A stretch of 64,000 nt of DNA, taken from positions 110,570,860 to 110,634,859 of the forward strand of contig CM054181.1 of NCBI GenBank assembly GCA_028829895.1, written 5' to 3'. Below are positions 10,278 to 21,185 of this stretch, piece after piece (the first letter of the stretch is position 1; every line of letters begins with the position of its first letter). The translations under genes and the position numbers were made by a program. The notes beneath the pieces were generated by a model, which had not been told where the DNA came from, did no database searches, and worked only from the letters and a program-made list of their open reading frames with translations. This DNA comes from Sinotaia quadrata. Taxonomy: Eukaryota; Mollusca; Gastropoda; Architaenioglossa; Viviparidae.

Positions 10278-10930
10278 TGTAGGACAATGAAAACCGAGAA
10301 GAAAGATCCATTAGATTAAATTTAATCTTTGCTCTACATTCTCAGGAAATAAATATATATAGAGAGAGCAACAGCTATTCGACGTGAAAAGTTTGGTGTA
10401 ACAATTGAGCAAGCAGCTGTTGTTGCTCAGAATATAAATGACTCAACTGTTGCAATCATATGACAACCTAGCAACTGAATTGTGGGGAAAGCGCATTTTA
10501 GACACACCTTTTGTTATCCTGCGCTACTGATATACGTAGAGTAACTTTGTTCTAATAGCATTAGGAGACAAAAAACTTTGGTAACCATGTGAATCGCCTG
10601 TTAGTTTTTCTTTTCGGTGTTATTATTTCTTGATCGGAAATGGTTTATTGATGCTATTTGATCAATCTACTAGGAGAACGTCAAAATGGTTTGATATTGT
10701 AGATCATGCAATTCGTGTGAAATTTTTCTTTGTCGATTGACGTGAAACTTGTCAATGATCGCAGCCATAATGGATATAAATACCTTATATATATATAATA
10801 ATGTCATCTTATGCAGTGGTCGTGAATGCAGCGACTGCAAGATTTTATATTCTGTCGTTTCCAAACAAGAAGATTAGTGAGAAATCCAGTTAATTTTATT
10901 AATATTTCCAAAAGTGATAATGATACAAAT
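10278..10930 (+). repeat. Dispersed repeat family R2, copy a
   Basis: Aligns collinearly with 22213-22845. Shared blocks include TAGATTAAAT, CTCAGGAAATAAATA, GGTTGGTGTGACAA-like, CTGTGGAGAAAG, GTGATTCGCCT, TTATTGATGCTATTTGAT-AAT-TACTAG, GTGAAATTTT-CTTTG, and TGATCGCA. The downstream boundary is fuzzy. No recognisable protein or terminal repeat; class unknown. Confidence 0.75.
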
Positions 10931-11042
10931 TAGAAGAGGAAACTGTACATATTATTCGTCTTAGCTATGCCAAATTCATCATAGAAATTAATTTAGTAAG
11001 TAGTATAACTTCTTTGATCAACATGCCTATTTTCAAAAAGGG

Positions 11043-11044
11043 TC

Positions 11045-11117
<73 letters not shown>

Positions 11118-11234
11118 GGATTTCATCTAGATAAAACAATAACTGTAGGTTTGACGAGACACAAGATTCCGGAAATGCAAAGACTTCTTGTGTCTCGTCA
11201 AACCTACAGTTATTGTTTTATCTAGATGAAATCC

Positions 11235-11295
<61 letters not shown>

Positions 11296-11322
11296 GTGTG
11301 TGTGTGTGTGTGTGTGTAAAGA
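11043..11322. repeat. Near-perfect long palindrome with microsatellite arms
   Basis: Left arm 11043-11165 and right arm 11187-11322 are reverse complements around a 21-nt spacer (11166-11186). The inner 51 bp of each arm (11115-11165 versus 11187-11237) is unique sequence and matches without a mismatch. Outside it, (CA)n on the left pairs with (TG)n on the right, and even the outer flank TCTTTACAC is mirrored by GTGTAAAGA. The spacer itself contains TTCCGGAA. The arms differ only in microsatellite length and one TT interruption. It could be a young inverted duplication, a foldback/MITE-like element, a source of hairpin RNA, or an assembly or amplification fold-back. Confidence 0.95.
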
Positions 11323-11383
11323 GGGAGAGAGATCTCAACGACTGCTGACAGTTTAATACCTGCTGAGGGATAGGCCTATAAAA

Positions 11384-11385
<2 letters not shown>

Positions 11386-11417
<32 letters not shown>
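11386..11417. repeat. (CA)n microsatellite
   Basis: About 16 CA units, 65 bp beyond the palindrome, followed by a purine stretch (AGAGAGAGGGGGGG). Confidence 0.9.
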
Positions 11418-11419
<2 letters not shown>

Positions 11420-12754
11420 TAAGAGAGAGGGGGGGGAGCAGGCCTCGAGAATTGGGCGTACCTCAGATCAATCTGGTGTATCGATACTGACGATTGACAG
11501 AACAACATGAAGCCAGATGAGTAACCATTTTAAGACAATGAAACAAACAATATCATAAGCAATTAAAGAAACCCATTTAGCAACGAATTAAGTTCCAATA
11601 ACATTCGATTATGAAGCACTGGTAATAAGATGGCCTTTCGGGGAAGCATTGATAGCTTTTGTTCATTTTGTATAAACCTATCTTTAATAGCCTATTTCAA
11701 TTCATTAGTTTGTAGTTTGTTTATAACATATTACAAGGGTTAAATTCTTATTGTCTGTGTAATGATGCATGCACTGTCATGAAATGTCTAATTATTAATT
11801 ATTTGTAGTGGTCGGAACAGCCAAGGTTTTAACAATCATTGCCATGGTAAATTATTATTATTAACGCTTGACAATACAATAGTAGGCTAGACCGAGGAGG
11901 AATTAGTAACCATGGTAAGAGAAAGACTCGTCAATAAATAATAATAATAACCAGCTATAAATAACCTTGCCCTAGATATACAAGAATAAACACGAGCTTT
12001 CCGATAGACAGTCCTATAACAATGACGTCCTGTTGCTAATGGGGTTATAATAATCTAGTTTACTGACGAACTATACTTATGACGAACAAAAAATTACAAA
12101 CAAAAAAAAAACGCATTCCGCAGACCGACAACAGCTGAAAGAATGTCAAAAGTGTTGGAAAAGCATTTCCCCTTATGTGAATGAAATATATAAAACATGT
12201 CAGCAACACAAGCTATGTGCAGTCGCAGGGCATAATCCTCACTGAAATTTGACTGACAAAAAGGCCATGCGCCTTACTAGCGCGTCTCAAAACCACTAAC
12301 ACACTCTCACTGCACTCCGAGTGACTGCAGTGTGTAAGGCTGTAAGCGAAAACTTCACATACTGACTCGCAGTAACTGATAGAGTGATTCGAGCGAGCAG
12401 AAGCATTCAATGAAACCCGGGTTAGTGAAGGCCAATTTACAAGCGTGGCGACATGCACTAATATATGGCATGCATAAAATTACACAATACACAAGAAAAC
12501 CGAGCCACTTGATCACTGTATATTACTTTAATTCTAAAATTGTATAGCCATACTCTGCTAGCGCGATGGGAAATGAACAAGTAGGCCTAATGAAGTTAAC
12601 TATGATTTTCTTTTTAAATGTTAAAACAAACAAAATATTGGCAGAAACGACTGAAACGCACGACGCATACTGGCATTTCTAGAGTACAATGACAGCCAGA
12701 CAGAACAAAAAAGAATTTAGAAAGATGGTCATAGGCATACGTGTGTTAAAACAG
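11418..12754. other. No gene recognised
   Basis: AT-rich single-copy-looking sequence with short ATT/AATAAT runs near 11850 and 11935. An 81-codon minus-strand frame at 12213-12458 has no recognised domain and is not supported as a gene. Confidence 0.45.
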
Positions 12755-12990
12755 AGATGGCTGCATGGACAGACGGAGGGTGGTGGAGGATAAGATAAAC
12801 AGATGGACAGACAGACAAACCGACGATCGAGAGACAGATTAAAGATAAATGTAAATTAGATAAACAATCGGACGGGCACTCGGAGACAGTTTAACAGAGG
12901 TAGCCTATAAAGATATACAGATGGATAAATGGATGGACAAATGGAAGATAGATAAACAATCAACATAATTTACAGACTCGAGAGAGAGAC
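12755..12990. repeat. Degenerate GACA/GATA-rich simple sequence
   Basis: GACAGACAGAC, GATGGACA, GATAGATAAAC and a final GAGAGAGACAGAGAGAG recur with interruptions. An aged tetranucleotide microsatellite. Confidence 0.6.
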
Positions 12991-13721
12991 AGAGAGAGAG
13001 ATTTTGAATTAGCAGATTTACAAGTGCTTTTATAATGAATTTTCAAACGCATGACTCCAAGAGGAAAGTGTGCCCGCATAACACTCGATCAGAGGCCCAG
13101 GAAGAAATTACATGCACTTCGCTTCCCTGACCCACCAGGCATATGTCAAACCCACTGACACAAATAAACATGACAATCGCCAAAGCTACCTACCTCTGAT
13201 AAATACTCATCAAAGTTGCTTTTGCAGGGGGGCAGGAATGTAAATCCAAAGAGTTCAAACACACAAGCAGTATCAGAAATCACAAATACTGCCACACGCA
13301 ATGGGTGTGCTGGATATCGCGAGGCTACTTTGTATGTGTAGCGAGACGAACTTGTAAACTTTTGCCTTCATTGGTTGTGCACTAAAAACCGTGTCAAACG
13401 CGCGCGCGCGCTGACGAAGACCTTTGCAGTATCACCACAATGCTGGTGTGAGAAGTGTTTCCCGCGAGGTTGGAGACGAACTCAGACACGAGTCGTTATT
13501 ATCAAATGCTGGACTACTTTGCTGTAGTTCGCTAGTCGATGATCTGACAGCTAAGACCGTCAAAGGAAAGTTCCGAGAAGTTGAATTCAGGGTTCGTGAC
13601 TGACATTGTTTTGTGCACCTCGACATTTTACTTGCAATGTCTACAGCATTTATTGTATGCAATTACTATCAGCTTACGCTTCAACAGCACAAATAGCTCG
13701 CTTACTGAGTGCGTGTGCGTG
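12991..13721. other. Moderate-GC stretch, no firm gene; contains a CG run and a possible exon-like frame
   Basis: More balanced in composition than its surroundings, with a (CG)n run at about 13400-13412. On the minus strand, 13367-13194 is open for 58 codons and ends at AGAG|GTAGGT, a good splice donor. I list this as a hint only (see findings). Confidence 0.3.
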
Positions 13722-13796
13722 TGTATGCCTCCGTGTACATATGTGTGCGCATCGTACCTGTGTGTGTGTGTGTGTGCGTGCGTGCGTGCATGAATG
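13722..13796. repeat. (TG)n/(CGTG)n microsatellite
   Basis: TGTGTG and GCGTGCGTGC runs with interruptions. Overlapping short frames on both strands are artefacts of it. Confidence 0.85.
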
Positions 13797-13882
13797 AGAG
13801 GGTGTTTATATGTGCATGATGTATTCATGTGTGCAGTGCATGTATGTATGTATGAGAGAGTATTTTATGTCTCTATGGGTGA

Positions 13883-13952
13883 GCGGGGAAAAAACAGGAA
13901 ATAAAGTCACGGGAAAAAAGTCACAAGTTTTGTTAGGAAAAAAGTCACAGAA
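13883..13952. repeat. Short cluster of GGAAAAAAGTCAC units
   Basis: Three clear units (near 13897, 13911 and 13936) and one partial unit of a purine-rich word ending in AGTCAC. A related GAGAAAAATCAC lies near 14063. Confidence 0.6.
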
Positions 13953-15284
13953 AAATTGTATGTCTGTATTGTTTATTTATAGAGTCGTCTTATCACTAAA
14001 CTAGTACAACAATGCAATGCGCCTTGCTTTAAAAATATAATTTTGCGTTCTTTTTATATCACGAGAAAAATCACATAATAAACTCAGATTAGTTTAAATG
14101 TTTATTTTTAATACATGCAATAATTTTGTGAACTAAACTGAATATATAATAAGACACTAATGGAACCATACGGTTATAGCATTGAATGCAATTAAAACCA
14201 TTTTAGATAGTTGTATGGTTTGTGAGTTTTATTAATATTGCATGCCACTGTTCAAATTTAGAGTTTGTTAGAACTTGCAGATATGACCACCGTTTTGATT
14301 AATTAATACCATATTTAAGCTTTAAAATCGCCGACTAGTACAAGAACAATAGAACGCAATTAATATTACAGCTAATACAGTTCAAATAATTTCCACAAGT
14401 GAAAAGAAACCGATGTATTGACATAAAATGAAACTAAATAAAAATTCATCAATGAAATCATGTCACATTAATCTAATGATTTGTTGGTAATGTACATTTT
14501 ATTCTACAGTTATTAATCATTGGTATTAAACAAGAAAAGTATTTTAAAATAAAGTAAATAAAATCAAGCAAACAAAACCAACAATCACTGTCTTGTATAA
14601 AACATAAAATAAAGCAGAGAAAATAGTACAGTATTATCAAAAACACAAAACTACATTTAAAATAATATACCCGGTTAATTTAATAGATTGTTATACCTAC
14701 AATAATCATGTGTATTATGTGCTCTTCAAGATCAGAATTGTGTACGTTTTAAAGCTTTTTGCATTTATTTATGGTTACTATTATGTGTTTGATAGTATGA
14801 TTAATGAATGATTTTAGCGTTTTATATGTTTATGATTTAATATTCATGATTAAGACGAATGTTCCAAACGACTCCACGAAGAAAGTCTGGCACTGTATTG
14901 CGGTTTTCTTGTCGGGCTACACAAATTTCAAAGAAGTTGTTGCATTTGAACGTAGCGCCTACATACCTTTTTCAGTGGTCGTCTGCCGACAGAATTTTAC
15001 AAAATAATAGCTTCTTCACGCTGGATTCAGAATGGTGAATATATAGCATTTCTAAATCAATTTTACTTGAAACCAGCTGATGGCGCGCTACAGATCTAGT
15101 CAGTAAAGCATAAAGGAAAACAAAGTAAGGTAATACCCTAACTTCCCATGACTATTATAGAAAATATAAGATCTCTCGTATAAGAGATGACGGAAGAAAT
15201 GTAACTTAGCATTTCAGTAGGAAAGAGGAGGGCAGTATGACTGCATTCTTCTTATTGTGTTTGAACTATGCTGCTAGTGTAGAT
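13953..15284. other. AT-rich stretch without recognised gene
   Basis: Very AT-rich, short frames only, no recognised motif. Its last five bases (TAGAT) are the left copy of the target-site duplication of the next element. Confidence 0.5.
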
Positions 15285-16471
15285 TGTTGTATGATGGGAA
15301 AATATTCCCACATATATATTTTATATAAATTTTCATTTTGTGGAATGAGTGCGTATTGCGTCCTGTTTACAGAGAAGGGAAGCCCTGGAACGAATGAGAG
15401 ACATGTGTGGAAGATTTAGGGACTGGCGTTTGATGTCTGCGGTGTTTGAAGTCTGCGAGCGAGGCGGTCAGCGTGTGGTCAGTGTGTACGCTTAGCGGGT
15501 GGTTAGAGGGACATAATCATCTTAGAGCTAATGAATTGAACAGGTCAGAAGCTGGTCTAAGCAGGGTAATAAAAACCACAGTGAAAATGTTATCTTCACT
15601 ACTTCCTGAAAAATCGTCTGAGGGTGACGACTGAAAGGGTAGTCCGCCCAAAACAACACTGGGTCGTATATGAGAGAAGAAAACCCTGGCTATATAGGTA
15701 AAAGCGTCTTTGTATTTGTGTGAATGGTTAAGTTTTATTAGGATGTTATATACTATGTTTTATTTATGAATATATTAATATTCTTCCTTTCAGAGGCCTA
15801 TGCCAAACTTAGTAATTATTAATCGAGCACTGGACTGGACACTTAGGCTTTGCAATTGTTTGTGTTGCAGGTTTTTTTTTCTGGTTATTGTGTATTCTCG
15901 GCTGCTCGTTTATAGCTGCCTGTTGTTTGCCTGTGTGGCTGTGCCTGTGTGGCCGTTCTACTTGTCCCGGCTGAATTGGGACGCGCCGATCTATTGACTG
16001 GAAAATTCAAGTCTACAAGACTGACGTCATTTCTATGCTTAAGCTAAGTGCCTATTCAGACAGTGACTTCAGTCCAATGAACTGGCTTAGGATGAACTGA
16101 ATCTTCTAAATCTTGTTAACTTTTTCTTTTATTAAATTTCTTGTTATTATTTTTAAAACGCGTGTTTGTTAGTTCTATCGTTATTTTCGTAGTTCAAGTG
16201 ATAATGTAATGAGTACGTCTTGTCCTCTGTTCGTTAATTGTAATCATTATATATATATTATTCATAAACATTAAATCTCAGCTGATTCTGAGTTGGGGGC
16301 GGAGCCAAATTGGCGACGTACCAGTATATCAGCGTAACAGTTGCAGATATACATATTTAACCAGTGACCCATGCTCTGCACCGGCACTTGTAGATGTCTT
16401 TTATCAAAACTAATTATACATAGTTGGTATAAGTCATTATTACAAAGTCACCCCAGAGTATAGCGGCGACA
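15285..16471 (+). mobile_element. Solo LTR, family L1, copy a (1187 bp) with 5-bp target-site duplication
   Basis: Begins TGTTGTATGATGGG and ends ATAGCGGCGACA, so it is TG...CA. It is flanked on both sides by TAGAT (15280-15284 and 16472-16476), the 5-bp duplication expected from retroviral-type integrase. A near-identical copy with different flanks is at 48128. Inside are a TATA-like CTATATAGG near 15691 and a GGGGGCGGAGCCAAATTGGCGAC block near 16296. No internal pol remains, so this is a solo LTR left by LTR-LTR recombination. Orientation is taken from the TATA-like site and is tentative. Confidence 0.9.
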
Positions 16472-16476
16472 TAGAT

Positions 16477-17826
16477 AATCAACATATATATTAAAGATCA
16501 CTGATTAGAACCAGTCGCAGGTGTAGCTGATTGAGATTTATTTCAACAACCGTAAGCCGTAAAGGATATAGGTCACTGTGTCAATAGGGTCAATTTGGGT
16601 ACATTAGCACACCTGACGAAACTTCAGATAACTACAAACTGGTGTATGGTTTCTAAAATGATAAAGTAAGCACAGTAATTATCAGATGCACATATTTTTT
16701 TCAGATTACAAAGATTATACATAGTCGTTTCGTGGCGACAGTGTCTTTCAATGAATATTTAGTTCCGTGCATATATTTAATGAAGTCTGAAAGTAAGTGA
16801 TGTAGATAGCCGTTCAGCAATGTTCGTGGAGTCATCACTTGTGCTAAAGTACGAGATATTTCTCTTGTGACGCAGGTCCAGCTATAATTCCAACTCTCCT
16901 CCTTTTACAGCCAAGCCGTATACAGTATGAGTATAGCATAGCAGTGCCTTCGCATGGAAAATAGCAGTCAGGTATAAGTAAATAAATAATACCAGACCAC
17001 CTAAGTGCAGGCCTTATTATTTCGCCGATTAACTGGGTCAACCCTGTGAAAGCCTTCACGCAGTTCACGGTGATTGTATCGGCAATGGTACGTTACTCTC
17101 GGTAGGTGTAGAGCGCAAGATAATTAACTATAATTATGGACATGGCCCCTACCTCCCCCCGCCCCCACCCAAGTCCACTGTCTAAAACCGGGAGAAAAAA
17201 AATGTCTTCACTCGGCCTTGCTACATGATCCTTAACGTTTAAAGGACGTATTGAGAGACGGGCTCGCCAGTCAGTGCGCTCAAGGAAAACGGTGCAGATG
17301 ACTGAGTCTGTATGGCTCAAAACTAGATCGCCTTTTTACTCCCTAACACAGGGAGAAGGATTAATTTCCAACCTGTGATTGAAGTTGGCGACGATCGATA
17401 CTTTAAAACGGAAGTTGCTTCTCACGATGAACAATCACCTTCAGGAACGGCTCCATGCTAAAAGATAAATGATTTTTAGGAGACAAATAAAAATCTCAAG
17501 CCATAAGTTAAGAGCGACTTTTTTTTTAGCTAAAACATTTTAGTCATCGCGAAGGGGGAAGCAGAGTGATTCACTATATTTGCTGTGCAAAACGCGCGCA
17601 CATGCATATAATGATTAATTAGCTTATTTATAAATTCTGATTTAAATTTCAAATTAAGAAATTATAAAATTCTGAAACTTCGCTTTGCTTCTCAAAAAAA
17701 AGGTGGGGATATTTTTTTCTTAAAAGAAAGAAAGTGTACGTTTTCGTTCATTTTTTCATTACTCAATGCTTATGATTGATCAATTTAAATTACAAGTTAA
17801 AAGGCTTACAAGTTACAATGATTCAG
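16477..17826. other. No gene recognised
   Basis: Mixed sequence with a C-rich run near 17153-17169. Small minus-strand frames (16844-17068, 17093-17320) show no family features. Confidence 0.45.
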
Positions 17827-17840
17827 AGTGTGTGCGTGCG

Positions 17841-17884
<44 letters not shown>

Positions 17885-17901
17885 CGCGCGCGCGCGTGCG
17901 C
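17827..17901. repeat. (GT)n(GC)n compound microsatellite, potential Z-DNA
   Basis: About 75 bp of almost uninterrupted alternating purine/pyrimidine. A TG block runs into a pure CG block of about 20 bp and ends GTGCG. CG followed by TG repeats are the best known Z-DNA formers. Confidence 0.95.
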
Positions 17902-18428
17902 CAACAAAGCTAATTAAATGACTAAAGAATAATGTATTTTGCTTTGTGAAAAAGAGTCAAACAAACTCTGAATGGAAAAGTTAGTCTGGAGAAGACTGCT
18001 GGTTTGCTGAAGAATTAACTGTAAAGAAAAAAGTTGATTGGTGGAAAGTGAGTCTAAAGAGGAAAATTGGTATAGTGCTGGAATGGGTCTTAATCTAAAA
18101 CAGAATACTGGATGAGCTTGTTCGAAAAACTAAATTTTAGCCATATTTGTAAAGTCACTGAAATTTTTACAGATCAGTGATAATCACCTAAATATGTATA
18201 AAAAACAAGTCACGCATATATATTTTTTAAAATGTATTTTGAATGATTTAAATGTAATGTTACTGGTGTGTTTATTATATGTTACCTTAGTACTGAACGA
18301 GAATTGTAATTGCTTTCCTAAGTTCAAAAGAAAAGAAAGATGATTCTGCAGCATAAAGGAAGAATAAAACTTCATTGTTATTTTCTTATTTTATATATTC
18401 GTCTGTAGAAATGCTTTGAGAAATACTG
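17902..18428. other. No gene recognised
   Basis: AT-rich with weakly repeated GGAAAAGTTAGTCTGGAGAA-like words between about 17970 and 18110. No gene or clear array. Confidence 0.4.
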
Positions 18429-19270
18429 AGTTTATCACATCATGTACCTTGCCATATAATTCATTTATCATGCATCAATCAATGAAGTAACGCAATATGT
18501 TCATCAATCGTCTACCGAGTACTATTTCATGAAATGTGTTTATCATGCATGTATCTACTACCATTTTGTCAAGTAACATGCTTATCAATCAATGGCCACA
18601 AACTTCCTTGTCTCAACTATTTATCATGCATGCATCTACTACCATTTCGTCAAGTAACATGCTTATCAATCAATGGCCACAAACTTCCTTGTCTCAACTA
18701 TTTATCATGCATGCATCTACTACCATTTCGTCAAGTAACATGCTTATCAATCAATGGCTAAAAATGTCCTTGTCTCACTATTTATCATGCATGTATCTAC
18801 TACAATTTTCTCGTCATGTACTTATAAATCAAAGGCCACAAACTTCCTTGTCTCAACTATTTATCATGCATGTATCCACTACCATTTTGTCAAATAACAT
18901 GCTTATCAATCAATGGCCACACACTTCCTTGTCTCAACTGTTTATCATGATTGCCATCTACAACCATTCTGTCAAATAATAAGTTTATCAATTAATATCT
19001 ACAAACTTCCTTGTCTCAACTGTTTATCATGATTGCCATCTATAACCATTATGTCAAATAATAAGTTTATCAATTAAATATCTAAATATTCCTTTGTTTC
19101 AATTGCTCATCGAGCAAACGTCTACTAACTACTTTGCTATGTACAAGCTTTATCAACCACTGTCTAGAACTCCTTAACTGCTCATCGTGCATTCGTCTAT
19201 TAACTATTCTTCCATGCCTTGCCAGAAACAGTGCACGGGAAAGGCATTTGGCGCAAGCGTTTCTTAATGA
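18429..19270. repeat. 81-bp minisatellite, about 10 copies with decayed edges
   Basis: The unit runs TTTATCATGCATGCATCTAC, TACCATTTCGTCAAGTAACA, TGCTTATCAATCAATGGCCA, CAAACTTCCTTGTCTCAACTA. The central copies starting near 18539, 18620 and 18701 are almost identical. Copies outward on both sides diverge progressively, down to CTGCTCATCGTGCATTCG near 19180. As 81 is a multiple of three, a 147-codon frame with a 27-residue repeat results, but it starts at GTG and two frames are open at once, so it is best seen as non-coding. Confidence 0.95.
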
Positions 19271-20889
19271 ATTCACCTTACAAAACCATTGCAGCCAATT
19301 GTCAGATGAGTTCTGGGCAAATTATGCCGTTTAGTTAACCATTTCATTAATTAATATGTTTTTCATTCTTCTACAATTAGTGTAGTACCGTTAACAAGAT
19401 TACGTACCAGTGGTGCAATAGGTGTTTACGACCTATTAAGATGTGGGTCACTCGAAAGGGTAAAGGACGCAGAGGGGTAAATTGGACGACAAGATGAGGG
19501 AAACGCTAGCCGAATACAAGATGCCCATATTTAGTCATTCGCGTTCCGTGTCGTGACAGAGGAGAATCCATTAGCTGACCTCGAGACCTTCTTATACACG
19601 TATCAATGAACCAGTCCTCCATACGCATACTCACCGCGCCCATGGTCCAAGGGTTGACTACTTTGCGAATGTTGATACCGAGCACAATTTACAAGAGCGG
19701 TAAATATAATTGACTTCTCTAGATTATTTGTATATATTACTGATAGAATGTTATGTAAAATATTTATGTGTTTTGTTATTGATATTGTATGAACTAATGT
19801 ATTTTCTCTCACAAAAGCTAAGTGGCGTTAGTGATAATTACGTTTATGTTGGAATGTTGAGACAATACAAGCAGGTGTATACGCCATGTAAAACTATTTG
19901 TAGCTGGTGGAGTTAAATAGAGATTGGAATGATTGTTTAATGAATATTAATGTAAACCACTTGTTGAATATATTGTATCTATGAATTTATGTAATTGCAG
20001 GAGTGGAACTATCATTGTTCACTTATAAATATTTTTATTGAGTGTGTGCATTATATGTTATAACAAGTTATAATGAGCATTGTAAAGAGTAGTCTATCAC
20101 TGTCGCCATGAAGTCCAAATGATTGTTCATGCTTATAGGTTGCTATAGAAGAAATATTGTCTATTTGAACTGGTTTCTAATCTGAAGATATATATGTCTT
20201 TCAATCCTTGGACTACAACATCGGGTACAACTATTCAGCATTGAGTTATTCCTACCTGAGAGACCACCGCAATGTGACATCACTCTGTCAAGGGACACCA
20301 TGGGCAGTTGCCGTTCTTTGTGAAACTTTAGTTAGGTGTACACTCTCCAAAGTAAACTGATCTGTTGAATACAAACTCTATTCGAATAATCGGGCATGAC
20401 AGGATAGATGAACTTATTGAATATTTTGAGATTCAGAAATTGATGTTCTTTCTTTATTATTATTGTTATTAAATTTTACTTTGTTATCTTCACCTATTTT
20501 TGCATAATTTGTTGTGAATGATGACCGGAAAGCTAGTGTGGGGGACGAAGCCGGAAGAATTAATTATAATTGTAACTGATAAAGAGGGAAGATAACGTTA
20601 CCAGCTAGGCACGTCAGCTGATTTATCTGTTGGTATGTCATTTGAGTAATAGCCCGAATATCTGGCATATTAGTGGAAGGATAAGTCAGGCCGTCCAGCA
20701 GTCACTAGTATTGGAAGCGAAATAATAATCTAATATCGATACTTTGGAGTCTGATACAGAAGCAGGGTCGTTAAATATAACTGGACACGTGACACCGATA
20801 TAAACATGTGTAGCTACTGTAAGTAAGAATAAACTGTCCATACTTTTGACGTCATTTTTTTTTCCTGGAAGAATAACAGATTCCTGCAC
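19271..20889. other. Unrecognised AT-rich sequence, possibly an old LTR-like repeat
   Basis: No gene. The part 20450-20560 (ATTATTGTTATTAAATTTTA, then GGGGGACGAAGCCGG) resembles the end region of the L1 solo LTRs (TTATTAAATTTCTTG... GGGGGCGGAGCC). I found no TG...CA ends with a matching duplication, so this stays a resemblance. Confidence 0.3.
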
Positions 20890-21185
20890 AGTGAAGTGTC
20901 TGCCTGGACATCCACAAATGTCTATACAGAAATCTGTGAGACGACTGCAAGATAGCGTCTGTCTGGACGTCCGTGAAATGTCTGCACAAGGAAGTGTCTA
21001 TATAGTAGTATGTGAGACCACTGCAAGATAGGGTGTCTGTCCGGACGTCCGCAAAATGTCTGCACGAGGAAGTGTCTATAAAGTAGTCTGTGAGACCACT
21101 GCAAGAAAGGGTGTCTGTCCGGACGTACGCAAGATGTCTGCACGAGGAAGTGTCTGGCCGTAAGTTTGCACAATGAAGTGTCCAC
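20890..21185. repeat. 77-78-bp minisatellite, about 4 copies
   Basis: The unit is TGTGAGACCACTGCAAGATA, GGGTGTCTGTCCGGACGTCC, GCAAAATGTCTGCACGAGGA, AGTGTCTATAAAGTAGT. Full units start near 20935, 21011 and 21089, with partial ones on both sides. Each unit holds the palindrome TCCGGACGTCCG. The minus-strand frames through it are periodic artefacts (26 residues). Confidence 0.93.

Noticed and set aside
15446..15634. Reading frame shared by both L1 solo LTR copies (second at 48288)
   Set aside because: Both are open from a TTG codon and differ by an in-frame 6-bp indel. The similarity follows from the LTRs being near-identical; no known LTR protein resembles it.
18536..18979. 147-codon frame with a 27-residue repeat
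   Set aside because: It begins at GTG, a second frame is open over the same DNA, and its length comes from an 81-bp tandem repeat (a multiple of three).
19380..20720. Further solo LTR related to L1
   Set aside because: Only a short end-region resemblance (GGGGGACGAAGCC); no TG...CA ends with matching 5-bp flanks could be found.
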